Below are positions 50,095-63,979 of a stretch of 64,000 bases of DNA, piece after piece (position 1 is the first letter of the stretch; the number at the start of each line of letters is the position of its first letter). The notes under the pieces are model-generated. The model had not been told where the DNA came from. It did not search any database and worked only from the letters and a program-made list of their open reading frames with translations. Origin of the DNA: Tomocerus qinae (Eukaryota > Arthropoda > Collembola > Entomobryomorpha > Tomoceridae); contig CM034549.1 of assembly GCA_020055645.1 (NCBI GenBank), positions 27,549,930-27,613,929 of the forward strand. Direction: 5' to 3'. The position numbers were made by a program, and so were the translations under genes.

Positions 50095-53005
50095 TCACAT
50101 TAATTGAAGATGATCTACTTTTTCTCCATATCGCATAGAGTTCGAAGGCATTGGAACTTCTGCCTGTAAGCCTGACGGTCCATACTGGGTGAAATGTCTC
50201 AATGTTGCGTACAAAGTACACAAAACATGAAGAGACTAACAAAAAAACCAATACAAAAAGTTAATTTAACATTTTCGACATGTACATGAATAGGTACACA
50301 ACCGTTTTGACACGTAAGAACTTTGGCTCTATTGCATTTTTTATCATTGCCATTTAAAGGTGTGAAATTAAATTGCATTCGTGCACTAGGTCGCATCCAG
50401 AAAAACGTTTCTTGAAAACATTCGTAAACCAATAATAGACTTTTTAGATGCCTTCTGGTTGCGGCCTTGTCTTGTGTATTATAAGTACATTCTAGTATCG
50501 TAAACACATACCTGTATACGGGATTTATAAATCGGAATATCCAACAAATCTAAATCAAAAAATTTAAGAGTTTGTACAGACTATTGTAACAATTAATTCA
50601 GTGTATAAAGGTATTCAGTGAAATAACAATAACGAAACAACTTTGCCCTGTGATTTATTGTAATTTTCAACATAACCATTCTTGTTACTGATGTATATGA
50701 TACTTCAGCACAAGTGCAAATGACGACGGGATAATAATGAAAATGCTTACTGCAAACAATGTCGATATAATCTTTGAGATCACATTCTAGCTCTGGAGAA
50801 GGGAAACTTGCATTTTGAAGCAATTCTTCAATTTCGGCAGGCCACTCTTGAATTAGCGAGTCAATATCTGGCATTGGCCTATGATGCAGAAAAATTGTTT
50901 AATCATAATACAGTAATTCATGTATTGAATAGTAAATAGTAGTTGTATAGTAAACAATGTATGGTATTACTTAGAGTAATGAACCGAAGGACTCGGTTTT
51001 GAACGATGAAGGTCACTTATATCTTTAATCCAATTTTCGATGATTTTTGTGTTTTTCCCAACATTATCAACTTTCTTTACAACAACAGTTTTTGCTGAGC
51101 TTTGTTTGGCTAATGATCTCAGTCGGAGATCTAAAACAGAAGGATCGCTTTGAAATGGTGCTGGTTCATCTAGACTTTTGATTCCAAGCTGATCGTTTCC
51201 AACTTCAGGGTGAATAATCTACAGTAGTATCAGATATATAGCACAATTGCACCTTTCTTTTGCTACTTATTGAAACACAAAATCTTCAAAAAGTAGTTTT
51301 TGTCAACTCGAAAAGTCTTACTTTAAGGAAACCGTCTATGTCGCCAACACTAGGATAATAATCTGGTAGAAAAGGCTTCAGCTTAACATCACGCTTTGGT
51401 TGGGCCGCTTTTTGATAAGAGTATCTATTGAAATAAAAAGCAGAGCATAAATATTGAAAATGCCAGCGGTAGTAGTGCAACGACATAATATCAGGTTGCA
51501 AGAAAACGGATAAGATTGTCAACTTACTGCGTAATATATTGAAAAAGCTCTTTGATGTCCGCATTGACTTTTAGATTTTCGTATTCAGCAGCATTATACA
51601 TTCTGAAAAGAAAGAAAACATAAGCCATGACTAAATTCATGAATATCAAAGCAAAGAAGGTGCATCATTTTGACATTTGAAAAGATGACAAAAGTTTGCT
51701 AGGAGGGAAATAAATAATAAATATTGCTGAGTATACTGCATGTATAGTTGTTTCAGGATTCATATACCTACAATCGTGTCCATACATATCCGTATACTTT
51801 GTCATGACTGGATATCTACTACGAAGCCTTTCTCGTTTCTTTTCTAATTTCATCTCGTGAAAACGCTGATTCAAATCAACACTCACCCAGCTCTGTTTGA
51901 AATAAGTATTGCCACTAAATTATTTACATATACTTAAAACTCCATTTAGTGTAAATACAGAGAAATAAGTAAAAAGTAAGAACTGATAAGAAACCTCATC
52001 GTCCACATAATAATTGTACAATTCTTCCAAGCATTCGTCCTCGTCTTCTTTATCCTGTTTGATATCTCCCAATTCCATGTAAGCATTACCACCATAGAGT
52101 TGCATAAGTTTAGAAAGATCTTTAAAAGCAACTGTGCCTACATCTGGGTCATTCTTTAAACATTCGTTATAGTAATCATCCTCAGGATCGAATATCAAAC
52201 TTTCTCCAGAGCTACTAGTTTCCCTTATCTCACTATTTCTGGTGTACAAACTTTCTCCAGGGAAAGTAAAATAAAATCACATAAAATAGTCGAAAATAAA
52301 ATAACAAAAATTAAGAAAATTCACCCTTCGATTTCATTATGAGTGTTATTTGTAGTTGGATCATGCTCTGTTTCCTCTTCTTCTTCCTCTTCAGAGTCAT
52401 CTTCATCGCCTGAGCTCTGTTGGGCATCTGCAGGTGCAGGTTGCGTCTTTCCTCTCGCTGCAGATCCTACTCTCGGAAAGATTGGCGGGGTATCGCTAAT
52501 TTTCCTCTGAAAATCAGTGAAGCAATTAATTACATATTCTTCACGTACACATTTGCTTCGTAATTAATTTGTTTCAAACCTCATTTACAGGCGATGTTGA
52601 AGGAGGTACCATTCGTCTACTGGCCGTTGGGGCAGCTAAGGAAAAGTTTTTTTCGGTGATAACACTATCCGGTCCGAAATGAGTTTCTTTGGACTGAATG
52701 AATTCCCTTTTAGCCAATTTTTGTAGCGAGGATGGAAGTTCGTCTGCTTTCGAGGCAGACATTCCAGAAGAGGAGGAGGATGCCGAGGACGTGTCTCTAC
52801 TAGCTGAACTATTAACTACTGAAGCGACACTTCCATAAACAGGTTCCTGTTGCCCTGAATGCAATTTGGTTCCATTCCTCCTCATTTCTGTATTGATTGT
52901 AGTATCAGCATTGAAACCAGTCATATATCTAGGGGTCCTTTTCTGTACCCGGTTTTCTGGAAAATCCTCGTCCCCTTCCGACGAGGAGTACGCTTCGTCA
53001 TACAT
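50095..53005 (-). CDS. IFT46: Intraflagellar transport protein 46 (IFT46)
   Basis: Subunit of the IFT-B complex, which carries cargo along cilia during assembly. Ten exons on the complement: 53005-52580, 52506-52325, 52238-51995, 51892-51768, 51602-51528, 51424-51322, 51218-50971, 50878-50751, 50549-50512, 50235-50095; all phases agree, 569 aa. The conserved half is unmistakable: 'DIKELFQYI', 'KLKPFLPDYYPSVGDIDGFLK', 'LDEPAPFQSDPSVLDLRLRSL', 'ISDLHRSKPSPSVHYSKPMPDIDSLIQEWP' (split by an intron), 'LLDIPIYKSRIQ', and the final 'SLHVLCTLYATLRHF'. Vertebrate IFT46 is about 300 aa. The extra length is an N-terminal Ser- and Glu/Asp-rich, probably disordered region of about 290 residues. The acceptor at 52239 was chosen because it is the only one that keeps frame with the preceding exon. 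Confidence 0.9.
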
Positions 53006-55238
53006 AAGTACTTAGTTATTTATGAAAAACACGAAGAAGCACGATTTGTAATGTGTACCTGCCCACTATATTGTAGAGGACACGTCGTAAATGTGGAACA
53101 GACTACAGAAATGCTATATGCACGAGATGTATACACATTCGGGATTCCTATAAACCTGATCGTAATGGGTGTTACCTCGAATTCTATAGATTGACAAGAC
53201 ACGAACAAGGGCAAACAAATAATTTCTGGGTTTCTTCAACGGATAGCAGCAATGGCTTTTGAATAACTCAAGCTCTACTGCGACTATTTTAATTGAACCT
53301 GTAATACTAAACCTTTGCCTTGCTTTTGTTGTAGCCTTCTCCCTACAACCGAGCTACACCTTTCATGTTTACTTGGATTTCAACGGACTTTACTTATCAG
53401 ACTGCCGTTTAAATCAATAGCCCAGTAAATGTCGCGTGGGGCAACAAATCCACAACAATTCCGCTATTCCACTCTACAATAAGTACATGTCATTACTACT
53501 CCCAGTTCTCCCCGTAAGAATAAGCATGCATATAAAGGTTTTAGCACTACCAGATGAACGAAAATGAACGTGTAGATTTAATATTCTCGATACCACTCCG
53601 GACCAAGACCTCAAGAAACACTACTACTCTACTACAACTGCAATATTCATACCTGTCACAAAGTCGTAGCCACAACTTAAAGTGTCTTAACTTCAGCTTT
53701 GCAATGAAATGTACTCATATAGCTTTAATGTTTAGGCCATTCATACCACGCACACTTACGACTAGTATTTGTATAACTTTTGTTCACTGGAGCTTTTATT
53801 GGTACTTAATCCGATTGCTAGTAAATATTCCAGAACAAAACTAAAATTACATGCATAGATTTACATAGACAACTCAATAATAATGCAGTAATAAACGTGA
53901 TCAACGTGTATTTAAAGTAACAACTGATGTTTTATTAACAATAGTAGAGTAGTTCATTTTACAAGTAATTCAAGGAGATAAAAAATATTCATAAACTAAA
54001 ATTGACTATTAAGCAGGATGAGGAAGAGAGACGTGGCAAGTCATTGGCTAGTCAATGAGAAGGTTAAGTGTAAACTCTGACCTAATTCGTTTTTGAGATA
54101 TAAGGGAAATGAGAAAGAGAACTCCTCGCTTTCATTCAGTCATGCATTAGAAATGATGGTTGTTACCCCTTTAATTAAAACCAATTAGCACTAATTTCAA
54201 AGTGCTTATCATACCAACTACAAACAATTTACACTTTCTGCCACGCCTGCCAATTCCTTTTGTGCATGATTTCCTTTCATTTCTAATCCAAGCGAGTTAA
54301 TTAGTATCACCCACATTCTGAGTGGAAATTTCAACCGGGTTTTTAAGTCATTAAGGCTACAATCCTTATCATAAAGGGGAAATCTATGCGCAGGTATAAA
54401 GATTTGAATTTTTGTTTTACACAATACATAGTAAAACGAGTCTTTTCGTAAGAAAACAAAGGCACTCTTTACATGTATAAATAGTTAATGTCGGTTCACT
54501 AACAATAAGTACAGTAATTGGCAGAGTCTAACAAATAAAGTAGTCTAAACTCTGTAGGATCTACTTACTGATCGAACTCCCCTAATTTGGCTTGGTAGGT
54601 ATTATTACGCTGTCACAGTCTGTGAAGTATCATGCATGTAAGTAGAATAGATATACATGTAAAATCTCTCCAACATGTGTCCCACACACACACATTTTGT
54701 TGTTGATTAAAGTGTATTAATAACTTTAAAGCTACAGTATCAATATAGCCGTAGCCTTATATTCCACACTTCCTAAGAATACTAAAACTCAGTAAACAAC
54801 ATTTCATCGTGCGCTTAGAGCTTACCCTAAGTAGTGAGGGCCAATTGAAAAGCTGTTAATCATTTTCCATCGACCACAAACAAAAACAATCATGAAGTGA
54901 ACCTTCATTCAATTTCCTAGATTATGAAGGAAACACCATTGACTTGCTCTTCTTCTAATACATAAGCACTTTTGTTTGTGCACAAGCGTTATATATAGTA
55001 TGTAAAGCAGAAGTATATCGATATCTATAAGTTATGCATAGGTACTTCAAATACCATTACTTAGGATAAAACCATAAATTTCCAGTTTTCACCTGAAATA
55101 CTTAAACGTTGTATTCTAGTTCGACAACCTTGTCCTACTGAAAGTAATTGACATGAATATAACATAAACTGAATAGTAAGTCTTTTTTAAAGTGCTGGTG
55201 TTGAGTGAGATCTAGAACTTGGCGCATCGATAATATGT
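53006..55238. other. No gene recognised
   Basis: About 2.2 kb between the IFT46 start and the PLD gene stop; expected to hold the IFT46 promoter. A short CA repeat lies near 54683. The frame at 53554-53844 (+) has no motif. Confidence 0.45.
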
Positions 55239-58200
55239 TTACTGCTGCCTGAGCTCCTCGTGCTCATGAAGTGTGCGCGTATACGAGGAATTCCAATCTC
55301 TTTCGAAAATTTTGGCCAAATCGTTACGAAAATTTGAAGTTACTGAAGAATTCTGAGGTGTAACGATAAAACCAACGCCCCCAGTGGATACAAAATAATC
55401 TCCAGACCAATTCGAAGTACCTAAAATATTTCATAAAATTATACACTTAACTCTGTTTCACATAGCGGGCTAGACCAATCTGAAAATTAATTTTCAATTG
55501 AAATACTATTGTGAAAAGCACAAACCAATATAGGCTGTCTTGTCAGTCACCATATATTTGTTATGGTTCACTCTTGCAAATGGAATGTGCTCTTGATCTG
55601 GAGTTGAAGGAACCACGAAAAATTTCTGGCAAAATGCAATGACAATAAACAATAAATGCAAAATATATCGTATAGTTATAGGTAAACACAGCTCGCACTT
55701 ACAATTTCTATGTTTACATGATCGTAAACATTATTGAGATCTTGTAGGGAATTTAGGAAATGAAATGTTGAATTTTTAGTGTGGTTCCATTCAGCTATCA
55801 GTAAACGAATCTGTACTTTACGATCAATGGCTGCAGTCCTCAGTCTGGTGTCAATCTTTGGCCAATATCTAACAACAAAAGTTACTTCAACTTATAGCCT
55901 ATACCTTCAAAACTGCAGAACTACTCAATTAAAATAAAATATTACTGAGGCATTTTTGTAAAAACAACGGCAGGTTCATAGTCCATTACTGCAATGTGCA
56001 CGAATTCAGTTGCATTATCAATTACATCAAAAATTGCATCTAAGTCCGTAGTCCTTCCTTCCGGGCAAAACGATGGGGGAGAACTCTGAAAAATAAAATT
56101 ATCATGCTTAATGCTACAAGGCTATTTGCAACAAAATACTGCAAATGAATTTCTCTTAACTAACCGAAATGTATGCTTCATATTTGCTGTCATTAAAAGA
56201 GATTCTCATAGGGTTTTCCCGTCCGTACTTTGTGTTATAATCAACAGGCCATTTATCAGGAATTTTTGAGTCATTATTTCCAAGATCCCAATACACCTAT
56301 AAAAATTATCATCATTTTTTGCAATTAAATGATATTTGTCTCCATTATTAAAACCAAACCAAAATAATAATCAATATTAGCAATTAACCCACGTCGAATA
56401 TTTTTCCGAGGTCATGTCCAAGACAGCTACAATTAGTAGCAACAAAGCCCAACTCCTTTACCTGCAACCAGCAAAACAAACATCAGCGTTAATTTACTCA
56501 ATACCATTAACGATTTCTTCTATACTAGCAAAATCAACACAATTTAGGCTATATCTGATTATATTGATTAGTTCATTATTGAACGAACGTCGAATGTATC
56601 AGCATGGTGGCTTGAGATAAAATATAAGGTATTAATTGGAAGGATAAGAAACGGTAAATTATAAAGAAAATCTTTAAGCATAGAAGACACATAGGCCAAT
56701 TCAGTGCTCAATCCGCTCATGCAATTTAGCCGAGCCATGCACTGAATAATAGATTGGAAGCAAAAATCTATCGAATGTGAATTTCTGTACTACAATACAA
56801 AGGAACCCATATATTATTGCAACCTAATAACTATTAGATATACTGTATTGTAGGAATTAACAGTAGTAAATGTAGTAGCTTACTTGAGTTAATGAACGCC
56901 AGTCAAAATTGGCACTGCCCACATAAATGTGTTTTCTGTCTACCAGCCACATTTTTGTATGAAGAATTCCATTTAGAGACAGACGGCTGAAGTTGAGACT
57001 CCGAACCTAAATAAACATTGAAATGGTTTCCAAAATTTTATATAGTCAGCAAGCATATATTGTATAGTATTCATGTAGTCTCTGAATAGTGATAGTTAAG
57101 TAAAAAAAACTATTATTGTAGCATTCCACTTCCCATTCATCAACACGACGCATTAATAGTGCATATGATGATACAATAGGTTACTTATATTTAGATCACC
57201 TAGACCTTATTCCCAGTAATGTAACTGTGTGTACATAAGGTATAAATTATGTACTAATGGGTCCATTCAAACTTTTAGCACTTCATCTAACGTATTTAGA
57301 AAACATTCCCGATTTTAAATGAATACTAACCTCAGCTGCTCCTTCTTTTTGTAACTCTATAGTGTCTTCATTTGGCGATACTGGGGATGCAATGTTTTGA
57401 GCAATTTTTATTTTTATTCCACGAGTCTTTCCAGCCTCCATTAATCTCTTAAAGATATCTTTTCCCTGAGTTTACAAATACAAGTAAATAACAGTTTCAT
57501 ACCCATAACCACCTAGTTAAAATTATAAGTAAATGAGTGACTCATGCTTTCGTCAAAATAGTTAAATTAAAACTGAAAGATTTTTTCCACCTCGTTGGCC
57601 GTGACATGATTTCCTTGAAGCGTCCAATAGTATGAGCCAATTTCAATAGTTTCTTCAGCCAGATTTAGCAAAGTTAGCCAACCATCATAAGTAGAAGGGT
57701 ACTTCCACGTTGTATTAAATGTCACCCCTACTGGAATAGATTCTACAAGCCCAATCCTACCAAATCACATAATTTTTTTCAATAAACATTCATAAGCCTT
57801 AAATTAGTTCTACTCATTTCAAACATAAATCTGAAATATAAACTTTAAGAAATGACATACTGGCACGTTTTTCTGCATTCAGCCCACTGTTTTTCAAGTT
57901 TTTGTTGTTTTAGGCTTCTTTCATCCTCCCATTTTTGGTCCAGAAGGGATAATGTGACAACGAGTATTATCAGCACGAGGATGATAGATATAGGAATACA
58001 TGATGGCTTGCACCACCTTGAAAATGAAAAAGGGGTAATCAGTAATCTGTCCAATTGTATATGCAAAAATTGGAAATTATTTATTTACTTTTCAATAAAC
58101 AGTTTATAAAAATTCCTTCGCTAAATACCACTAAAATTGCAGCTCTTTTTATTGTGTTGTGCAAATAGATAGCTTTGATTTAAAATTCTTATTACCCGGT

Positions 58201-58299
58201 CCATTTCGGTTCCTTCTGCCCACGAAGCATATATCTGGAATCATATAGCTCCAGTTCCAATTCTCCAAAGTCAAGCTTTCCGGACGCTTCAACAGCCGA
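55239..58299 (-). CDS. PLD3/PLD4-type transmembrane phospholipase D-family protein
   Basis: Type II membrane protein of the PLD family; the vertebrate relatives PLD3/PLD4 act as endolysosomal 5' exonucleases and are processed to a luminal form. Exons on the complement: 58299-58196, 58016-57861, 57756-57591, 57465-57331, 57006-56884, 56461-56393, 56296-56165, 56085-55946, 55868-55703, 55625-55526, 55420-55239; 490 codons in phase. A single transmembrane helix ('[19 protein letters not shown]') follows a short cytosolic N-terminus. Both HKD motifs are intact: '[21 protein letters not shown]' and '[19 protein letters not shown]'; 'VKELG...NCSCL' is PLD3-like. The first exon listed begins at an acceptor (TTTCAG), so either a 5' exon is missing or translation starts at the internal ATG at 58230-58228 (467 aa). 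Confidence 0.88.
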
Positions 58300-61200
58300 C
58301 TGAAAGAACCCAAAAAATAATAACTTCAATTACAGTGTGCACAAAAAATAAGATATGATACAGCAGCAGTGGTACTATAACTGATAGTGTTATAACTGCT
58401 TAAATGTCTAACAAGCAATTAGTGCAATTCACTAACATACAGGCATTTAATATAACTTAATTTGGTTCGCCGCTAAGAATGAACGAATATCCACAATCCA
58501 CACTGAAAACGTGAAATAAGACGATATTGGTACAGAAAAAGATCTTTTAATCGATAGATCTACTAACAAATTAGAATCATGTTTACCGAAGGAGGTTTTC
58601 CACTTATTAACTGAGAAATCCTTCGAACCTAAACTGTTAACCATTTAGAACATTTCTTTCTTCGAAAAACTCCTATTGTTTACCTACTGGGTTGCAACAT
58701 TTTAAGAATCGTGTTCATCTGTCATTTGCACGCATTAGATCCTTTAATCCTGTGTACCACCTGTGTACTTATGAAGCATAATGTAATCATGTACCTTGTA
58801 GATTAAAGAACACTGTCTTAAAATGCGGCTGTAGAAACAAACCATATAATGGACATTAGAATGTCATTAAATTGTCTACTTAATGGATTTGCCCTGGTCC
58901 TAATTCGTTTAAGTACGTAGCATTTGCATGTCAAACTTAATACACTTTCTCCCATTCACGAGCAATTTTTTAAATTACTCTCACCTACATTATGTTTGGA
59001 ACAGGGCGTAGCATGACAAAATAAATTCTAAGTAAATTGTTCTACAGATATAAAATTAGAAGAATTCCCACTAACAGGTATGTATAATATAATATGCACT
59101 CAGGTAATGAGGTAGGCACGCTTATATAATGAATACCTTACGTTAATTGCGGTCTTTATTATTAGTGTCTGCAATTAATTGACAAGTCAATCATTGTTTT
59201 ACTTGTCTTTTTGCGGCATGATGTTCCTCCCTTTAATACCAATTTATCATCATTCAACATGAACTACTATTTTCTGCTCTCCTATCTTGAAAGTACTTTT
59301 GTTTCCCATTACAAACGAACTATCTATACACACTATACAGTAAATTACCTATTTAAAAACATTGAAAAAATATCCGTTTAAATGTGTACTTCACTTTGCT
59401 GATGTTGCCTATGTTAAACAGACAAGAATAAAGACAAAATAAACTTAACCAACAAAACACGCAAATAAAATTACAAAGTATTTGACAGTCACACTTACAG
59501 ATGCAACGTAAACACGTAAAATATTTGTTACAGGAAAGAAAAGCGGGTCACAAAATAAATGGCAAATAAAAACGAAATACTCACAGACAGACACTTCTAC
59601 TTCCACCAGAACAGCTGAAAACGAAAAATCGGAATAACAGATGGCAAAATTAAAACAGTTTTAAACCATAAATGCTATGGACGAAAGTCTTTCTTCTACT
59701 TCCAACAAAAATATGTCGGAATTTTATCGCAAAAATATTATTGACAAGTCATTTAATTTACAACTGCGGGCAAAGAACATTATTTGCTTACAAACACAGC
59801 AGTTATGTGAGTGAGGAATATAGAAGGGTTATTGGCATCTACTTTAGTTATGTATACTTTTGTACATTCAATTTCAACGTTCAATGTGTGGTAAGCAAGG
59901 ATAAGGATTGTTGTTGACTCAAAATGACCTGTGTGACTTGTGTCTGTAAACCATGCACTAATAACATAGAGTGTCTCATTCATTCACCTCAACACAACCA
60001 CACCACTTTTACTTACATTTAGCCTAGCTTTAAACAGCTAACCAAAGAATCGGGGCACATTGATACAACTTGCTGAAATTGTTAAACCCAACCGAAAATC
60101 CAACCCAACTTGACTATACGTATACCTAAATAAATAATTATTATCCAAATATGGCTAAGGTTTAAACCAAGCTTCATACAGTCATGCAGCTTAAGCCATG
60201 TCAACTGCAATTTGAAAAAGTTTTGTATAAGTTTGCAAGCATATTATAAGCAGCCTGAAAATTCTATGACATATTTTTAGGTATCTGTTTCAAATGGACG
60301 TACGACAAGTGTACCATAAATTTCATTTCGGTGAAAATTGTCCCACTCTATACTGAGTGTATCAAAAGATTATAGATTTGATGAATTGTAAGTTTGCTGA
60401 AGTAATGCAAAGGCAAACGGCTTTGTATAGCTTTCTTTACGAATGTGTGGCTTTGAACTAAAAGACTTCTGGATTTGAAATTTGTGGTACAAAACCGTAT
60501 GTACAACAATAGTTACAGCTACTCTAATATGAACAAACTTTTCTTTGTTCCTAAAAATAAGCTTTCGGTGAGTCGTGAGTCCTCATCTACTTACAATGAG
60601 ATTTAAAACAATCCACTCTCAAGCTATGTAATTTTTAGTCTTGCATTATTAAAGATTCGACTTCGTTATTGCCTCTTACAAAGGAACATGGGAGATTTAA
60701 GCCTGAATTTTCACATTACCAAATTATCATAAGCTTGCTTTCTCCTCCGACTCCCAATGTTATTGTTGTAATTCCAATTTGAATTTAGTTGCATTAAACA
60801 AAAGAATAGGACCCAAAGCTACTTTGCGATTCAGTTAGATCTTAAATTGTAGATCTGAAAGAATCAGGAATGGTGAATCATTTAGGGTTCTGTAGATGAG
60901 AAATTCTTTTACTGCTACTTGTCTATAGATATTGACTTTCCAATCTTTAGTTATAAACAAATAAGCCATATATTTAAGTACATAGACAACCCAAGTTTAC
61001 ATTGAGACTTCCAGGTTGAAAAGTGAAAACTGGGAGAGGCTTATATCTGAAGTACGTCTTTGGATTCAATAGTCGAGGAAACGATTGAGCTATTTCCTTT
61101 TAGAACTGACTCATGGCAGCTTAAGTTGATCGTAAAGTAGTGTCTTTGTTTCAAAGTTCTCCAACTGTTTGAAAAGGCTAAAGTAGAGCGAAGAGAAATT

Positions 61201-63811
61201 CAATTGTTTACTTTTGCGTTATGCATGAGCACCATCACACTAAAAACAATAAAGACAAACACACCAAACAGAATTGGCATTTGCCCGTTATTTGAACATC
61301 AACAGAAACTCTGGAATAAATCCCTATATATTATTGTTACCAGGAAGTAGGTTTGCTTTGAGACTACAGATATATAGTACTTTAATAATATTATTGAAAA
61401 ATATAAGTAGCTATCTACTGTGGCCCAAAAACTGTTACTGTGCACGTTTGCAAAATTACAAACCATTGTGGGAAATGTAATATCATGTGTTTGGAATTGG
61501 CAAGAGCTTTCTTTTGTTCATAGTGGATTAAACCATGTGCACAATGTATGTATAGCTAAAGATCATAGCTAATTTACCTCTAGCTACCTCTAATTCGAAA
61601 ACAAAATAAAATTGCTTATGGATCCTTTGTTGCCTATCTCGATGTTGTAGGGAGACGCATTTATATGAGGACAAGACTAGAGTATACGGTTGTGTACAAA
61701 TAGCTTTCATTCCATGCTTTCTTTACCATGCAATAACAATTCACATGAGATTGTCTTTCTCTTTTATCTTTGTCAAATTGGGCTGTCAAAACCTGTGCTA
61801 CATAATAATATTAGCATAATCTACGAATTTATTCAAGCCCGAAAGAAAAGACTGAATTTTTCATTTTGGAGTAAAAGTTATGGGTATTTGACAACGCTTT
61901 GACAATTTTCTTCTGCTTGCAGCGAAAGCAAAGTAAAAGCAATAAGGTATCTCTATAAACACCTAATATGGGGAAATGCTTTTCTAAACAATTGAATAAC
62001 TTTGGGGGGTAGACAAAAGTGGGGTGACCTAACTCTATTTCCTTTCAGTATATAGTACATATGGAGTATGAAACCCAGTTCACAAAACAATTTCATTATG
62101 TTAATAACAGCACTAACCACAAGAATTTTACATATTTTTTGTAGATAAATGTATGCCATATTTACCTGCAAATATTTATGTTTGAGTGCTCTCCAAAAAT
62201 GCAGTTCAATAATTGTGATTGTGACCCTACGACTTATCTATCCTATCAGTACTATAATATAAACAGAAAATTGTGTATACCCATTAATAAATAATTCCGT
62301 AGGTATGTCGGCATGTTTGTGTGTATCTTGTTTCGACACTTCCCTAGCACAAGTGATTGTGATAGGCGACAGCTACAACAACTAGTCTTACATAATGATA
62401 CTAAGAATACTAACAGTAAAATATCCTGCATATGCCAAGCACGTCATAAACATTACGTGTTTCATTTGATCCTATACTACATAGGAAAATGAACCCACGC
62501 AAAGTGTTTATTACACTGAAGGTACTGTGACCAATGAACTAATTTAAGATTCTGTTAATTGGAACACGTTTGAGACTCACAATACTAAACAAATATCCTA
62601 CAAAGATTTATGTACTCTTGTAAGCCTTAATATAAGAGAATGCGTTAAGCATACTATTATATTGAACATTAACTCATTTCACAAGTGTCAAATGCAGGTA
62701 TTTCACACTGAACAGCAACACACGACTTCAAGAAGCAAGAGATGAGTGTTGTAAGTTCAATGTAATCCAGAAACCTCAAAATAAGCAATACAGAGAAAAT
62801 TCAAACAATCTTCTTCACGGATAACAGAATACCTACAGGAAATTTCACGTCAGCTCTGACGTGTTTGCTGTTTTCCTTCTCAAACCCAAGACTGAATTAC
62901 AACGGGTTTCGACGAAGTGTCTATAAATTCTGACTCACACTTAGAACACTATTAATCATTTTTGCCAAGCTTGTAAATTTTGATGTTTCGACTTATGTTT
63001 TCCATTATTCCTTAGAGCTGTCCTACTTCATACTTTTCTCCTTCATTTATGTGCGTAGTACGTACTACAATGGCTCAAAATAGCCCAATTTAATGTTACA
63101 GGGAAAGATGACTTGACATATGTATCACATTCCCATGAGTAATATGAGTCACAGTGATGGAAATGAGGGATGGGAGAAATTCCAATAATAGACAACATAT
63201 AGATAGCTATTTTTAAACTCAATACTTAAATGTGCTTTTCTCTAACAACTTTCAAATAATAATGCACAGAAAACGTAGTTATGTACACTAATAATTGTCT
63301 TTTAATGAAATTCAATCTATAGTATGAAATGATGTAGAATTCTTCGTATCAAAAACGTCAAACCTGACGTCAAACCAAAATCACCCTTCGTTCATGACAA
63401 TTTAATACTGTACTAAAAGAATTGGACAGAGGTCATTTATTTCAGAAATTAAGTTACTTCTGTTTGATGGCAATGCTAGAATAGTACATGCTATGGTAAG
63501 GTAAATGTTTCGAAGTCCATGATGCAATAGTCGAGACTCATTTTCTACAGTGCATTAGTTGATAGTGACTAATGAGTTTAGGTTTTGTCTTTCGTTTGCT
63601 GTGATGTTGCAATGATGTTGTAATCTTATAATCGGCAAATTGTACTTTCGTTTCAATTTTGCATGCGACATAATATTCACATTATACTAGTATATTCCAG
63701 AGAGAAATAGTAATTTCAAATAGTGTCTACTAAAAGGATTATGATGTGGGTAACATGAAACTACAATAATATGCATTGAAATAAACCCGTTTCCTCGTGG
63801 TATCAGCAGAT
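58300..63811. other. Gene-poor 3' region
   Basis: About 5.5 kb of AT-rich DNA. The left part may hold a 5' exon and promoter of the PLD gene. Short frames at 58447-58644 (-), 59672-59917 (+), 61274-61480 (+), 61690-61902 (+) and 61953-62171 (-) show no motif or splice partner. Nothing else I can support. Confidence 0.45.
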
Positions 63812-63979
63812 AATCTCCCGTACTAGAAAATCTCCCCTATTGGAAAATCTCCCCGTTGGACAATCTCCCTATTGGAAAATCTCCCCGTTAGACAATCTCC
63901 CTGTTGGAAAATCTCCCCGTTAGACAATCTCCCTATTAGAAAATCTCCCCGTTAGACCAGCTAATCTCCCCGGTATGAG
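63812..63979. repeat. 16-bp minisatellite with alternating units
   Basis: About ten tandem copies begin with AATCTCCC at 63812, 63829, 63846 and then every 16 bases, with one 21-base unit before the last. From the third copy, two versions alternate: AATCTCCCCGTTRGAC and AATCTCCCTRTTRGAA, giving a 32-bp higher-order period. The array ends about 20 bases before the window edge. Confidence 0.85.

Noticed and set aside
52239..52260. Alternative acceptor for the third IFT46 exon about 18 bases upstream
   Set aside because: Joining it to the preceding donor shifts the frame and reaches a stop; the acceptor at 52239 keeps the frame.
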